Part shown: positions 17,398 through 25,436 of the stretch, in pieces
Numbering within the stretch: the first letter of the stretch is position 1
Layout of the letters: the number at the start of each line of letters is the position of its first letter
Assembly: GCF_021556395.1 (NCBI RefSeq)
Contig: NZ_JAKGCS010000015.1
Span: forward strand, 62,001-126,000
DNA: 64,000 nucleotides
From: Acuticoccus kalidii
GTDB lineage: Bacteria; Pseudomonadota; Alphaproteobacteria; Rhizobiales; Amorphaceae
Direction of reading: 5' to 3'
Made by a program: the position numbers and the translations under genes
Notes under the pieces: generated by a model
The model's input: the letters and a program-made list of their open reading frames with translations, nothing else
What the model was told of the DNA's origin: nothing
Databases searched by the model: none

Positions 17398-17958
17398 ATG
17401 AAACTCCTGCACATCGACAGCGCGATCACGGGCGAGCAGTCCGTGAGCCGCAAGCTCACGTCGGATGTCGTCGCCCGTCTGGTCGGGGCCAATCCCGGCA
17501 TCGATGTGATGTATCGCGATCTCGTCGCCGAACCGTTCGACCATCTGACGCTGCGCGACATGCCCGCCCAGGGCGAAAGCACCCCCGTCCTCGACGAGTT
17601 CCTCGCGTCCGATATCGTGGTGATCGGCGCGCCGATGTACAATTTCACGGTGCCGAGCCAGCTCAAGGCGTGGATCGACCGCATCCTCGTCGCCGGGAAG
17701 ACCTTCCGTTACACCGAGACCGGCCCCGTCGGGCTTGCCGGGGACAAGCGCGTCATCGTCGCCCTGTCGCGAGGCGGGGTCTATGGCGACGGCGCGGCCG
17801 CGGCGGCCGAGCATCTCGAGACGTATCTGAGGACCATTTTGGGCTTCATCGGCGTCAGCCCGGAATTCGTGATCGCCGAGGGGATGCTCATCGGCCCCGA
17901 TCAGCGCGAGGCGGCGATGACGCGGGCCGAACAGACGATCGACGCGCTCGCCGCCTGA
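17398..17958 (+). CDS. azoR: FMN-dependent NADH:quinone oxidoreductase/azoreductase
   Basis: 186-residue flavodoxin-fold enzyme that reduces quinones and azo compounds with NADH in the cytoplasm. The N-terminus MKLLHIDSAITGEQSVSRKL contains the FMN phosphate-binding loop; IVVIGAPMYNFTVPSQLKAW (residues about 75-94) is the diagnostic AzoR/AcpD motif; GRTFRYTETGPVGL-like TFRYTETGPVGLAGDKRVIV and RGGVYGDG bind the isoalloxazine. It is slightly shorter than the E. coli protein (201 residues). It lies opposite the HxlR regulator, a common pairing for electrophile-induced quinone reductases. Confidence 0.93.
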   Translation: MKLLHIDSAITGEQSVSRKLTSDVVARLVGANPGIDVMYRDLVAEPFDHLTLRDMPAQGESTPVLDEFLASDIVVIGAPMYNFTVPSQLKAWIDRILVAGKTFRYTETGPVGLAGDKRVIVALSRGGVYGDGAAAAAEHLETYLRTILGFIGVSPEFVIAEGMLIGPDQREAAMTRAEQTIDALAA

Positions 17959-17973
17959 CATTGTGCGCCGAGC

Positions 17974-18009
17974 CGCTCCGGGAGGCCGCGATGCGGCGAT
18001 CTCGGAGCG
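17974..18009. terminator. Stem-loop between convergent azoR and the ABM gene
   Basis: An outer stem CGCTCCG / CGGAGCG encloses an inner stem CCGC-gat-GCGG, 15 bp after the azoR stop and 50 bp beyond the convergent ABM gene. There is no T-run, so it may need Rho or act as a bidirectional barrier. Confidence 0.35.
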
Positions 18010-18058
18010 CTGTGCCGGCCGTCGGGGATCGACGATCCCGGCGCGGCGGTGCGGCGGG

Positions 18059-18379
18059 TTACGCCTCGCGCCGCGACGGCGGCGGCGAAGCGGGGCTCGG
18101 CGCCCCGACGACCACCATTTTGTCGGCCACCATCTCCGCCGTCGCCTTGTCGAAGGACAGGAAATGCGGCGTCTTCTGGTGGACGGCGAACGCCGCGTCA
18201 TCGTCGTAGATCTCGTAGAGCCACACCGTGTCCGGCGCGGCCGGCGAAAGCACGACGTCGAAGTGGCTGCAGCCGGCTTCGTCCTCCACCGAACGGGTGG
18301 CGTTTTCCTCCATCAACGGCAGGAAGTCGGCCATCCGCCCAGGCTTCACGACGAAGCGCACGATGACGACGCAGCTCAT
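18059..18379 (-). CDS. ABM-domain (quinol monooxygenase-like) protein
   Basis: 106-residue dimeric alpha-beta-barrel protein of the antibiotic biosynthesis monooxygenase (YgiN-like) family. VVIVRFVVKPGRMADFLPLM, EAGCSHFDVV and WLYEIYDDDAAFAVHQKTPH are the conserved strand-helix-strand elements; a variable Pro/Ser tail follows. The family covers cofactor-independent quinol oxygenases and many proteins without known activity. It is the last gene of the leftward catabolic operon, and its ATG overlaps the stop of the RraA-like gene (ATGA). Confidence 0.88.
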   Translation of the reverse strand: MSCVVIVRFVVKPGRMADFLPLMEENATRSVEDEAGCSHFDVVLSPAAPDTVWLYEIYDDDAAFAVHQKTPHFLSFDKATAEMVADKMVVVGAPSPASPPPSRREA

Positions 18380-19068
18380 TTGGCGCCCCCGAGCGGGCGG
18401 ATATGGGCAAAACGCGGGTTCGCCTTGAAGACGTCCGGCCGCTCGCCCCCTGCCCGCATCGCCTCGCCGATCGCGCCTTCGATCCGCGCCAGCTCCTCGC
18501 TGTCGGCGACGAGCTGCTCGGCGTCGGCCGCGGGGACCACGATCACCCCGTCACCATCGCCGAGGATCAGGTCGCCGGGGGCGATCGGAACGCGCCCGTC
18601 GGTGCCCGGCATCGCGACCGGCACGTTAGCCTCGGTGAGCCCGAAGCGACGGCTGCCGTTCACCGGCACCACCGCACGCGAAATGAGCGGGAGGCCGTAG
18701 CCTCGAATCTCGTCCGCATCGCGGATCGCCCCGTCGGTGACGATCGCCTGGCAGCCGAGACGCTGGAGGCTATAGGCGACGAACCCGCCGAGCAGCGCGC
18801 CGGCCACGAAGTCCCCCGATTCGATGAAGAGCACCGTGTTCGGTCCGACGACGCGTTCCAGCGTGTCGCCGGGGAGCGCCCGCCGCGGATGGCGTGCCTC
18901 CGCCGTGGCGGAGCCGCGAACACAGACCGCGCGGCCGGCGAACTTGCCGGGCGCGAGCGGCCGAAGCGACGGCGAGATGGCATGGTGGAAAAGACCCACC
19001 TCGTCGAGGACATCGCTGACCTGGCCGGTTTCGAGGGCGGCGAGGCGGGACAGAAGTGCGTCGGTCAT
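18376..19068 (-). CDS. RraA-like / 4-hydroxy-4-methyl-2-oxoglutarate aldolase family protein
   Basis: 230-residue protein of the RraA/HMG-aldolase fold. Key segments are TGQVSDVLDEVG at the N-terminus, the central DFVAGALLGGFVAYSLQRLG and VTDGAIRDADEIRGYGLPLI, which holds the G-x-x-R-D metal/substrate motif, and the C-terminal PGDLILGDGDGVIVVPA. In characterised relatives the D and R of the GAIRD motif serve pyruvate-lyase activity, so this is more likely an aldolase or decarboxylase of a 2-keto acid than the RNase E inhibitor. It is coupled at both ends: the start overlaps the Ldh2 stop (TGATG) and the stop overlaps the ABM start. Confidence 0.88.
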   Translation of the reverse strand: MTDALLSRLAALETGQVSDVLDEVGLFHHAISPSLRPLAPGKFAGRAVCVRGSATAEARHPRRALPGDTLERVVGPNTVLFIESGDFVAGALLGGFVAYSLQRLGCQAIVTDGAIRDADEIRGYGLPLISRAVVPVNGSRRFGLTEANVPVAMPGTDGRVPIAPGDLILGDGDGVIVVPAADAEQLVADSEELARIEGAIGEAMRAGGERPDVFKANPRFAHIRPLGGAK

Positions 19069-20180
19069 CAGTGGGCTCCCTCGGTCTCAACGGTGATGCC
19101 GAGATCGCGGGCGGCGGCGAGAACCTCGTCGAGCACGTTCTTGGCGAGGACGATGCCGTTCGCCCGCTGCTCCTCTTCCTTACGGAACTCGATCTCGCCG
19201 GGCATCAGGATCTCTTGCGCGCCGGCGACGAGCTCGGAGGCCTTCATCATGTCGATGAACTGGTCCATCCGCCCCTTGAAGTGATCGAGGTCGGTGAATT
19301 TCGCGATGTTGAGCGCGATGACGAAATGGCCGTTTTTCTGCGGCGTGTTCACATCGTCATAGAGGTTGGTCAGCTCCTTGCCGAAATTGCCGCCGGTGAG
19401 AAGACCCGACAGGATCTCGCAGGCGAGGATCAGCCCGAAGCCTTTGTGACCGCCGATCGGCAGGATCCAGCCGCCATTCTTCACCCAGTTGGGGTCGCGG
19501 GTCGGCTTGCCGTCGGCGTCGACGAGCCAGCCCTCGGGCAGCTCCATCCCCTTTTCGGCATAATAGAGGATCTTGCCGCGCGAGCTCATGCCGAGCGCGG
19601 CGTCGAGCACGATCGGGCGATGCGTGCCCGCCGGAACGCCGATGGCGATCGGCAGCGGCCCGGTGAGCGGCGTCTTACCGCCCCAGACCGGCATGATCGG
19701 CGAACCGTTGGTGGTCGCAATGCCGATCATATCCTGGGCGACGGCCTGCTGGACGTAATAGGCGTTCTCGCCATTATGGTTGGAGTTGCGAATGCCGACG
19801 GCGGCGATGCCGGTCTCCCGCGCCCGCTCGATCGCCATGTCCATCGCGCGCTTGGTGAGGACGGAGCCGAGCCCGTCGCCCCCATCGATGACGAGCGTGG
19901 CCGGGCTTTCGGCGACGATCTTCGCCTCGCTCACCGGATTGAACCCGCCCTCTTTGAGACGCCGGATATAGACCGGCAAGCGCAGCATCCCGTGAGAGTT
20001 CATGCCGCGCGCATCGGCGCCGACGAGGGAGCCCGCGACGATGGCGCCATCCTCCTCGGGCACGCCGACACGGGCGAGCATCGCCTTCACCAGGCCTTCG
20101 AGCGCATCCGCATCGATGCGGTAGCTGTCCCCGCCGTCTGCGCCGAGACGCAGCGGGATCGTGTTGGGGGTTTCGGTCAT
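19068..20180 (-). CDS. Ldh2 family malate/L-lactate/ureidoglycolate-type dehydrogenase
   Basis: 370-residue NAD(P)-dependent 2-hydroxyacid oxidoreductase of the Ldh2 (not the Rossmann LDH) family. Landmarks: GADARGMNSHGMLRLPVYIR with the catalytic His of SHG, LVIDGGDGLGSVLTKRAM, VGIRNSNHNGENAYYVQQA, PVWGGKTPLTGPLPIAIGVP, and LPIGGHKGFGLILACEIL. The ATG at 20180 begins MTETPNTIPL; the frame is open upstream but that region encodes the end of dctM in another frame. It follows dctM by 13 bp and overlaps the RraA-like gene. It probably oxidises the acid brought in by this operon's TRAP transporter. A second Ldh2 paralogue lies at 30.8-31.9 kb. Confidence 0.9.
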   Translation of the reverse strand: MTETPNTIPLRLGADGGDSYRIDADALEGLVKAMLARVGVPEEDGAIVAGSLVGADARGMNSHGMLRLPVYIRRLKEGGFNPVSEAKIVAESPATLVIDGGDGLGSVLTKRAMDMAIERARETGIAAVGIRNSNHNGENAYYVQQAVAQDMIGIATTNGSPIMPVWGGKTPLTGPLPIAIGVPAGTHRPIVLDAALGMSSRGKILYYAEKGMELPEGWLVDADGKPTRDPNWVKNGGWILPIGGHKGFGLILACEILSGLLTGGNFGKELTNLYDDVNTPQKNGHFVIALNIAKFTDLDHFKGRMDQFIDMMKASELVAGAQEILMPGEIEFRKEEEQRANGIVLAKNVLDEVLAAARDLGITVETEGAH

Positions 20181-20193
20181 GTGTTCGCCTTGA

Positions 20194-21471
20194 TCAGTCG
20201 AGAAGCAGGTTGGGGAGCCAGAGCGACAGCCCCGGCACGAGCGTGAGAATGAGGACGACCGCCGCGCTCGCGAGGATGAAGGGCATCGCGGCGCGCACGC
20301 CCTCGTCGAGCCGGATGTCGCCGATGCGGCAAGCAAGCGCGAGGACGATGCCGACCGGCGGCGTGATCAGGCCGAGGCAGAGATTGGCCGTGATGATCAC
20401 CCCGAAATGGATCGGATCGACGCCGAGCGAGACGGCGATCGGGAAGAGGATCGGGACGACCATCACCTTCGCCGCATTGGTCTCCATGAAGGTGCCGAGA
20501 ACGAGCAGCATCAGGTTGACGAGAAGCAGGAAGCCGATCGGATGGTCGGTGATCGTTGTGATCCAGGTCGCGACGTGCTCGGGCGCCTTCGCGTAGGCGA
20601 GAACCCAGGCGAAGAGGTTGGCGCTGCCGATGATGATCATCACCACCGCCGTCGTCGCGATGGATTGGCGCACGGCCCGCAGGATCGAGCGGGGCGTCAA
20701 CTCGCGATGGACAACGGTGCCGACAAAGAGCGCGTAGATGACCGCCACCGCCGACGCTTCCGTCACGGTGAAGATCCCGAGCAGGATGCCGGCGAGGATG
20801 ATCAGCGGCATCATGAGAGCCGTCAGCGCATGGCGGAACGCGGCCCAGATCTCGCACGGCGTCGTCGCCTTGTAGGTCGGCAGATCGAGGCGCCGCGCCT
20901 GGATGATGATCACCGCGATGATCGCACCGGCCCAGAAGAGGCCGGGAATGATGCCGGCGAGGAAGAGCCGCAGCACCGACTGGTCGGTCAGGAAGCCGTA
21001 GATGATCCACGCGATCGACGGCGGGATCATCGGCGACATCGGCGCCGAGCAGGCGGTGACCGCCACCGAATAAGCCGGCTTGTAGCCGAGCCGCGACATC
21101 GCCGGGATGAAGGTGCCGCCGATGGCGCTCGTGTCGGCCACCGCCGAGCCGGAAATGCCGCCGAAGAACACCGATGCGGTGACGTTGGAGATCGCGAGGC
21201 CGCCGCGAAAGCGCCCGACGAGGGCGTTCGCGAAGCCGATGATGCGATCGGACAGCCCGCCGGCCGTCATCAGCGCCCCGGCGAGGAGGAAGAAGGGGAT
21301 CGCGAGCAGCGAGAACGAATCCATCCCGGCGAAAAGACGCTGCGGGATCATCAGCGGATTGATGTCGCTGCCGAGGAAGATCGCCGCCATCGAGGAGATG
21401 ATGATCGCGAAGCCGAGCGGCATCCCGATAATGATGAGGACGACGAGGCTGAGGGCGAGGATCATGAGCAT
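20194..21471 (-). CDS. TRAP transporter large permease (DctM)
   Basis: 425-residue inner-membrane protein with about 12 hydrophobic segments, the ion-coupled transport subunit. Family motifs are LLAIPFFLLAGALM near residue 60, VTASVFFGGISGSAVADTSA, PPSIAWIIYGFLTDQSV and, near the end, GVIITANLCLGLITPPVGIV with the conserved TPPVG. Its ATG shares one base with the dctQ stop (TGATG). It works with the dctQ and dctP genes directly upstream in this operon. Confidence 0.95.
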   Translation of the reverse strand: MLMILALSLVVLIIIGMPLGFAIIISSMAAIFLGSDINPLMIPQRLFAGMDSFSLLAIPFFLLAGALMTAGGLSDRIIGFANALVGRFRGGLAISNVTASVFFGGISGSAVADTSAIGGTFIPAMSRLGYKPAYSVAVTACSAPMSPMIPPSIAWIIYGFLTDQSVLRLFLAGIIPGLFWAGAIIAVIIIQARRLDLPTYKATTPCEIWAAFRHALTALMMPLIILAGILLGIFTVTEASAVAVIYALFVGTVVHRELTPRSILRAVRQSIATTAVVMIIIGSANLFAWVLAYAKAPEHVATWITTITDHPIGFLLLVNLMLLVLGTFMETNAAKVMVVPILFPIAVSLGVDPIHFGVIITANLCLGLITPPVGIVLALACRIGDIRLDEGVRAAMPFILASAAVVLILTLVPGLSLWLPNLLLD

Positions 21472-21935
21472 CAGCGCGGATCCTCGTCACGAAAGCGCCG
21501 CAGGATGACGAAGAGCGCGATCAGCCCGCCCCCGACACCGATGGACAGATACGGATAGAGCATCGGGACATGGAGGCCGCTCGACATGCGTCGCGCGCCG
21601 ACCTCGGCGAAGCCCGCCCCGTACCAGGCGAGGATGCCGCCCATGGCGATGATCAGCAGGTCGCGCACCACGGCGAGGATCTTCTGCACCGTGCGGGGCA
21701 TCAGATCGACGAATAGCGTGACGTCGACATGGCCCTTATGGGCGACGACATAGGCGCTGCCGAGCATGGTGATCGCGACCATGTGGAAGCGCGCGAGCTC
21801 TTCGGACCAGGCCGTCGGCCGCTCCAGAACGTACCGGGCGAAGACCTGATAGACGATCGAGAAGACCATCACGGCGAAGAGGACGAGGAGAATCTTGTCG
21901 AGCACCCATTCGAGGGTGTTGAGGACGCGGGACAT
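21471..21935 (-). CDS. TRAP transporter small permease (DctQ)
   Basis: 154-residue membrane protein with four transmembrane segments. FSIVYQVFARYVLERPTAWS and EELARFHMVAITMLGSAYVV are the usual DctQ signature (R-Y-V-L-x-x-P-x-x-W-S-E-E-L), followed by the HKGHVDVTLF segment. The start is placed at the ATG at 21935; an upstream TTG at 21959 is less likely. It lies 75 bp after dctP and overlaps dctM by one base. Confidence 0.93.
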   Translation of the reverse strand: MSRVLNTLEWVLDKILLVLFAVMVFSIVYQVFARYVLERPTAWSEELARFHMVAITMLGSAYVVAHKGHVDVTLFVDLMPRTVQKILAVVRDLLIIAMGGILAWYGAGFAEVGARRMSSGLHVPMLYPYLSIGVGGGLIALFVILRRFRDEDPR

Positions 21936-22010
21936 GAGCACATTCCGGTTCGCGCGCAAGGAAGCGGCCGGCGACGCGTGCGGCGCCGCCGACCGTATGT
22001 CGTTGAGGGC

Positions 22011-22994
22011 TTACTGACCGACGGCCTGGAAGCGCTCGATCCATTCCTGCATGTCGGCCGGATACTCGTCCTTCAGCGGCTCCAGCTTGGCACGGAAGGC
22101 GTCCCGGTCAGGCTCGACGATGGTGACGCCGTTTTCCTTCAGGGTCTCTTCGTAACCGGGCAGCGCGGCCAGGATCTGTTCCGTGCCCCACTCCATGGCG
22201 GCCTTGCCTTCTTCGATCAGGATCTCTTGCACGTCTTCCGGCAGAGCGCGGAAGTTCGCGGAGTCGAAGATGAACGTATAATAAGGATTCACGTGATCGG
22301 TCATGATCACGTACGAAACCGCCTCATGATACTTGGAGCGCAGGTGCGCCTCGAGCGGGTTTTCCGCCGCGTCGATGATGCCCTGCTGCATCGCGGTGTA
22401 GACCTCGAGGCTCGGCATCGGCGTCGGGCTCGCGCCGAGCATGTCCCACGTCGCGCGGTAGGTCTGCTGGTTCGGCACGCGCATCTTGAGGCCGGCGAGG
22501 TCGTCGGGCGTTTTGATCTCGCGGCGGCTCGCCATTTCGCGCGGACCGCGATAGCCGGCGCCGATCAGCTTGAAGCCCGACCGCTCCTCGATCGCGTCAT
22601 AGAATTCTTCGCCGACGCCGCCATCGGCGAAGAGCTGCCGGAAATGGTCGATGTCGCGCACGAGATAGGGATAGACGCCGAGGCCGGCGAGCGGATCGTA
22701 GCTGTCGAGCTGGCCGACCTCCTGGATCACGATGTCGACGGTGCCGAACTGCAGGGCCTCGATCGTCTCGCCCGCATTTCCGAGCGAACCGGAATAGGAC
22801 ATGTCGATCTCGACCTCGCCATTCGTGCGCTCCGCGACACGCTCGGCATACCGATCGCCGACCTTCGACCAGAGATTATCCGGCGGGGCGATCGTGGCGG
22901 CCTGAAGGCGGATGTCCTGGGCGAGCGCCGGCGCTGCGACGACGGCCGGGAGCATCGCGCCGAGAGCGGCGACGACGGGTAGGGATACACGCAT
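22011..22994 (-). CDS. TRAP transporter solute-binding protein (DctP)
   Basis: 327-residue periplasmic binding protein. A Sec signal peptide (RVSLPVVAALGAMLPAVVAA, cleaved after PALA) is followed by the family pattern: YSGSLGNAGETIEALQFGTV, GYRGPREMASRREIKTPDDL, LKMRVPNQQTYRATWDMLGA, TPMPSLEVYTAMQQGIIDAA and ENPLEAH. The Arg of KMRVPN is the usual carboxylate-binding residue, so an organic acid is the likely ligand. The ATG at 22994 has a strong AAGGAGG. It is the first gene of the leftward operon dctP-dctQ-dctM-ldh2-rraA-like-ABM and diverges from the dehydrogenase gene at 23153. Confidence 0.95.
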   Translation of the reverse strand: MRVSLPVVAALGAMLPAVVAAPALAQDIRLQAATIAPPDNLWSKVGDRYAERVAERTNGEVEIDMSYSGSLGNAGETIEALQFGTVDIVIQEVGQLDSYDPLAGLGVYPYLVRDIDHFRQLFADGGVGEEFYDAIEERSGFKLIGAGYRGPREMASRREIKTPDDLAGLKMRVPNQQTYRATWDMLGASPTPMPSLEVYTAMQQGIIDAAENPLEAHLRSKYHEAVSYVIMTDHVNPYYTFIFDSANFRALPEDVQEILIEEGKAAMEWGTEQILAALPGYEETLKENGVTIVEPDRDAFRAKLEPLKDEYPADMQEWIERFQAVGQ

Positions 22995-23037
22995 GGAGGT
23001 TCCTCCTTGTGGGCAATTCGGTCTTGCATTGCCCGGT

Positions 23038-23054
23038 TTGTTATACGCTAACAT
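23038..23054. promoter_or_regulatory. TGTTA-TACGC-TAACA palindrome, candidate LacI-family operator
   Basis: An inverted repeat TGTTA-N5-TAACA with CG at its centre lies in the 158-bp divergent promoter region between dctP and the dehydrogenase gene. It resembles gluconate-repressor-type (GntR of E. coli, a LacI-family protein) operators, though the spacer is one base longer. The LacI-family gene at 24264-25304 is the likely binder. Confidence 0.45.
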
Positions 23055-23152
23055 AGGCGGACGCGGGGCGCCCCTGTCAAGCGCCGGCCGATCAAAGCCG
23101 GCCTCCCGGTGCCGTCCCGGACTGAGGAAATCCCAATGAAAGTAGGTTTGAC

Positions 23153-24259
23153 GTGTTGAACGCATTGCGCATCGCGACGCTGAAAGGCGACGGAATCGGG
23201 GTCGACGTGACCGACGCCACGATCGCCGTGCTCGGCGCCGTCGAGCAGCGGATCGGCGGCTATCGGCTCGAGTTCGAGGCGTTCGCGGCGGGGGCGAATT
23301 ATTATCGCGAAACCGGGCGTGACATTTCGCCTGAGGCCGACAAAGCGGTCGACGAGCTGGACGCGATCTTTCTCGGCGCGATCGGTCTTCCCGATGTGCG
23401 TCACCCGGACGGAACGGAGATCACCCCGCATCTGCGGCTGCGGGAGCGCTTCGGCCTTTATGCCGGCGTCCGTCCGGTCAAGGCCTATCCGAACACGCCC
23501 TGCCGCCTCGCCGATCCGCGGGCCGCGGCGATCGATCTCGTCGTTCTGAGGGAATCGACCGAGGGCCTCTTCTACTCGGCCGCGACCCATGGCCGGCCGG
23601 GCGTCGCCGACGATAACGCCGTCGAGGACGTCCTGCGGATCACACGTGCGACGACCGAGCGGCTCGCCGACTTTGCCTTCGCCCTCGCGGCACGCCGCAA
23701 GGAGCGCGGCGGCAAAGGGCGCGTCACCTGCGTCGACAAAGCGAACGTGTTCCGCTCCATGGCCTTCTTCCGCAAGGTTTGCGACGAACGGGCGGCGAAG
23801 CGTCCCGATATCGAATACGGCCACAGTTATATCGACGCCCTCGCGCTCGACATGGTCCGCAAGCCCTGGGAGTTCGACGTCCTCGTGATGGAGAACATGT
23901 TCGGCGACATCATCTCCGATCTCGGCGGCGGCCTCGTCGGCGGCATGGGGATGGCCGCCTGCGCCGAGATCGGCGACGCGCACGGCCTCTTCCAGCCCGC
24001 CCACGGCTCCGCGCCCGACATCATCGGGACGGACCGCGCCAATCCGATGGCGGCCATCCTCTCCGGCGGGCTGATGCTCGATTATCTCGCCGAGAAGACC
24101 GGATCCACCGCCCTCACCGACGCCGCCACCCTGCTCGACAAGGCGATCGATACCGGCTTCGCGCAAAACCGCCTGCGGCCGATGGAGTTCGGCGGCGACA
24201 TGGGAACGAAGGCGATGACGGCCGAGCTCGTCGGCCTCGTCGGCGAGGTCGCCGCCTGA
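23153..24259 (+). CDS. Isocitrate/isopropylmalate-type dehydrogenase (tartrate/D-malate dehydrogenase-like)
   Basis: 368-residue NAD-dependent decarboxylating 3-hydroxyacid dehydrogenase. GDGIGVDVTDATIAVLGA (nucleotide/metal loop), RESTEGLFYSA, the catalytic Lys in CVDKANVFRSM, and the family signature NMFGDIISDLGGGLVGGMGM with Asp ligands for Mg are all intact; FQPAHGSAPDIIG binds NAD. The organism's leuB would be expected in a leucine context; here the gene faces a TRAP/Ldh2/RraA operon, so a catabolic substrate such as D-malate, tartrate or a substituted malate is more likely. The start is GTG at 23153. It is convergent with the LacI gene, 4 bp apart. Confidence 0.88.
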   Translation: MLNALRIATLKGDGIGVDVTDATIAVLGAVEQRIGGYRLEFEAFAAGANYYRETGRDISPEADKAVDELDAIFLGAIGLPDVRHPDGTEITPHLRLRERFGLYAGVRPVKAYPNTPCRLADPRAAAIDLVVLRESTEGLFYSAATHGRPGVADDNAVEDVLRITRATTERLADFAFALAARRKERGGKGRVTCVDKANVFRSMAFFRKVCDERAAKRPDIEYGHSYIDALALDMVRKPWEFDVLVMENMFGDIISDLGGGLVGGMGMAACAEIGDAHGLFQPAHGSAPDIIGTDRANPMAAILSGGLMLDYLAEKTGSTALTDAATLLDKAIDTGFAQNRLRPMEFGGDMGTKAMTAELVGLVGEVAA

Positions 24260-24263
24260 CGGG

Positions 24264-25304
24264 TCAGGCGCTGTCGCGCGCCACGAGCTCGTAACCGAGA
24301 TCGACGATCCGGGCGGTCGGCTCACCGGCGAGACGGGCGAGGATCTGCTCGCCCGCCCGCCGGCCGATCTCGTAGCGCGGCACGCGGATCGTCGTGATCC
24401 CGGGCACACTCTCGGCCGCCATGCTCTGATCGTTGAAACCGGCGACGGCGAGGTCGCGCGGCACCTCGATCCCGCGGCGCGTCGCCTCGGCGATCATCCC
24501 ATAGGCCCACAGGTCCGAGGTGCAGAAGACAGCGTCGGGCGGCTCGGCGAGGGCGAGGAAGACGCCGAGCGCCTCGCGCCCCTCCTCGATCGAGAACGGC
24601 GCGTGGCGCACCAGCGCCGGGTCGAAGGCGACGCCCGCCTCTGCGAGCGCCTCGCGATAGCCGGCGAGACGCTCGGCGGCACGGTCATTGCGCTCCGGCG
24701 GCACACAGACGAAGCCGATCCGGCGATGGCCGCTCGCAAGGAGGCGTCGCGTCATCTCCCGCGAGGCCGCGCGGTTGGAATAGCCGACCGCCATGTCGAT
24801 CGGCTCGGCCGGCAACGTTCCCATCTCCACCACCGGCACGCGCGCCTTCGACAGGAGCCGCCGGGTCGCCGCGGTGTGGTTCGCGCCCTGGAGGATCACC
24901 CCGGCCGGCCGGTGACCGAGAAGGGTGCGAACGATGCTCTCCTCCCGCTCCGCCGCGCCCTGACTGTTGCCGAGAAGGACGCAGAAATGCGCCTCTTCCA
25001 GGATGTCCGCCGCGCCCTGGAGCGCATCGGCGAAGACGCCATGGGTGATGTAGGGGACGATCACCGAGATGATTCGCGTCCGCGTCGAGGCGAGCGATCC
25101 GGCGACGAGGTTGGGCACATAGCCGAGCTCGTTGATCGCCCGGTCGACGGCCTCGCGCGTCTTCGCGGTGACCTTGTCCGGGTGATGAAGCGCCCGTGAG
25201 ACGGTGATCGAGGAGACGCCGGCATGGCGCGCGACCTCGGCCATGCTGACCTGAGCCGCGGCCGTGCGCTGCCGCGACTTTCCCTCTTGTGTCGTCTTCG
25301 CCAT
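24264..25304 (-). CDS. LacI-family transcriptional regulator (gluconate-repressor-like)
   Basis: 346-residue repressor. An N-terminal helix-turn-helix VSMAEVARHAGVSSITVSRA (about residues 19-38) and hinge YVPNLVAGSLASTRTR are followed by a periplasmic-binding-protein-like sensor domain (IISVIVPYITHGVFADALQG, GHRPAGVILQG, VFCTSDLWAYGMIAEATRRG, VAGFNDQSMAAESVPGITTI). The N-terminal style and hinge are close to the gluconate/sugar-acid branch. The ATG at 25304 is preferred to a TTG seven codons upstream. It lies next to the catabolic cluster and is the best candidate for the palindrome at 23038-23054, so a sugar acid or dicarboxylate effector is likely. Confidence 0.93.
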   Translation of the reverse strand: MAKTTQEGKSRQRTAAAQVSMAEVARHAGVSSITVSRALHHPDKVTAKTREAVDRAINELGYVPNLVAGSLASTRTRIISVIVPYITHGVFADALQGAADILEEAHFCVLLGNSQGAAEREESIVRTLLGHRPAGVILQGANHTAATRRLLSKARVPVVEMGTLPAEPIDMAVGYSNRAASREMTRRLLASGHRRIGFVCVPPERNDRAAERLAGYREALAEAGVAFDPALVRHAPFSIEEGREALGVFLALAEPPDAVFCTSDLWAYGMIAEATRRGIEVPRDLAVAGFNDQSMAAESVPGITTIRVPRYEIGRRAGEQILARLAGEPTARIVDLGYELVARDSA

Positions 25305-25436
25305 CGTTTCGATCGGCCCGGTCAACCTGTCCGCCTCTATTTCACCGTATTCGGCCGCGGGGCAAAATCCCCTGGCGCCGCGTGCGTGGACAACATCCGA
25401 TCGGCCTCGCCGCGCGCCGATGCCGTCGCGCGGGCC

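Noticed and set aside
18376..19068. Calling the RraA-like gene the RNase E inhibitor rraA
   Set aside because: It sits in a catabolic operon and has the metal-binding GAIRD pattern of 2-keto acid aldolases.
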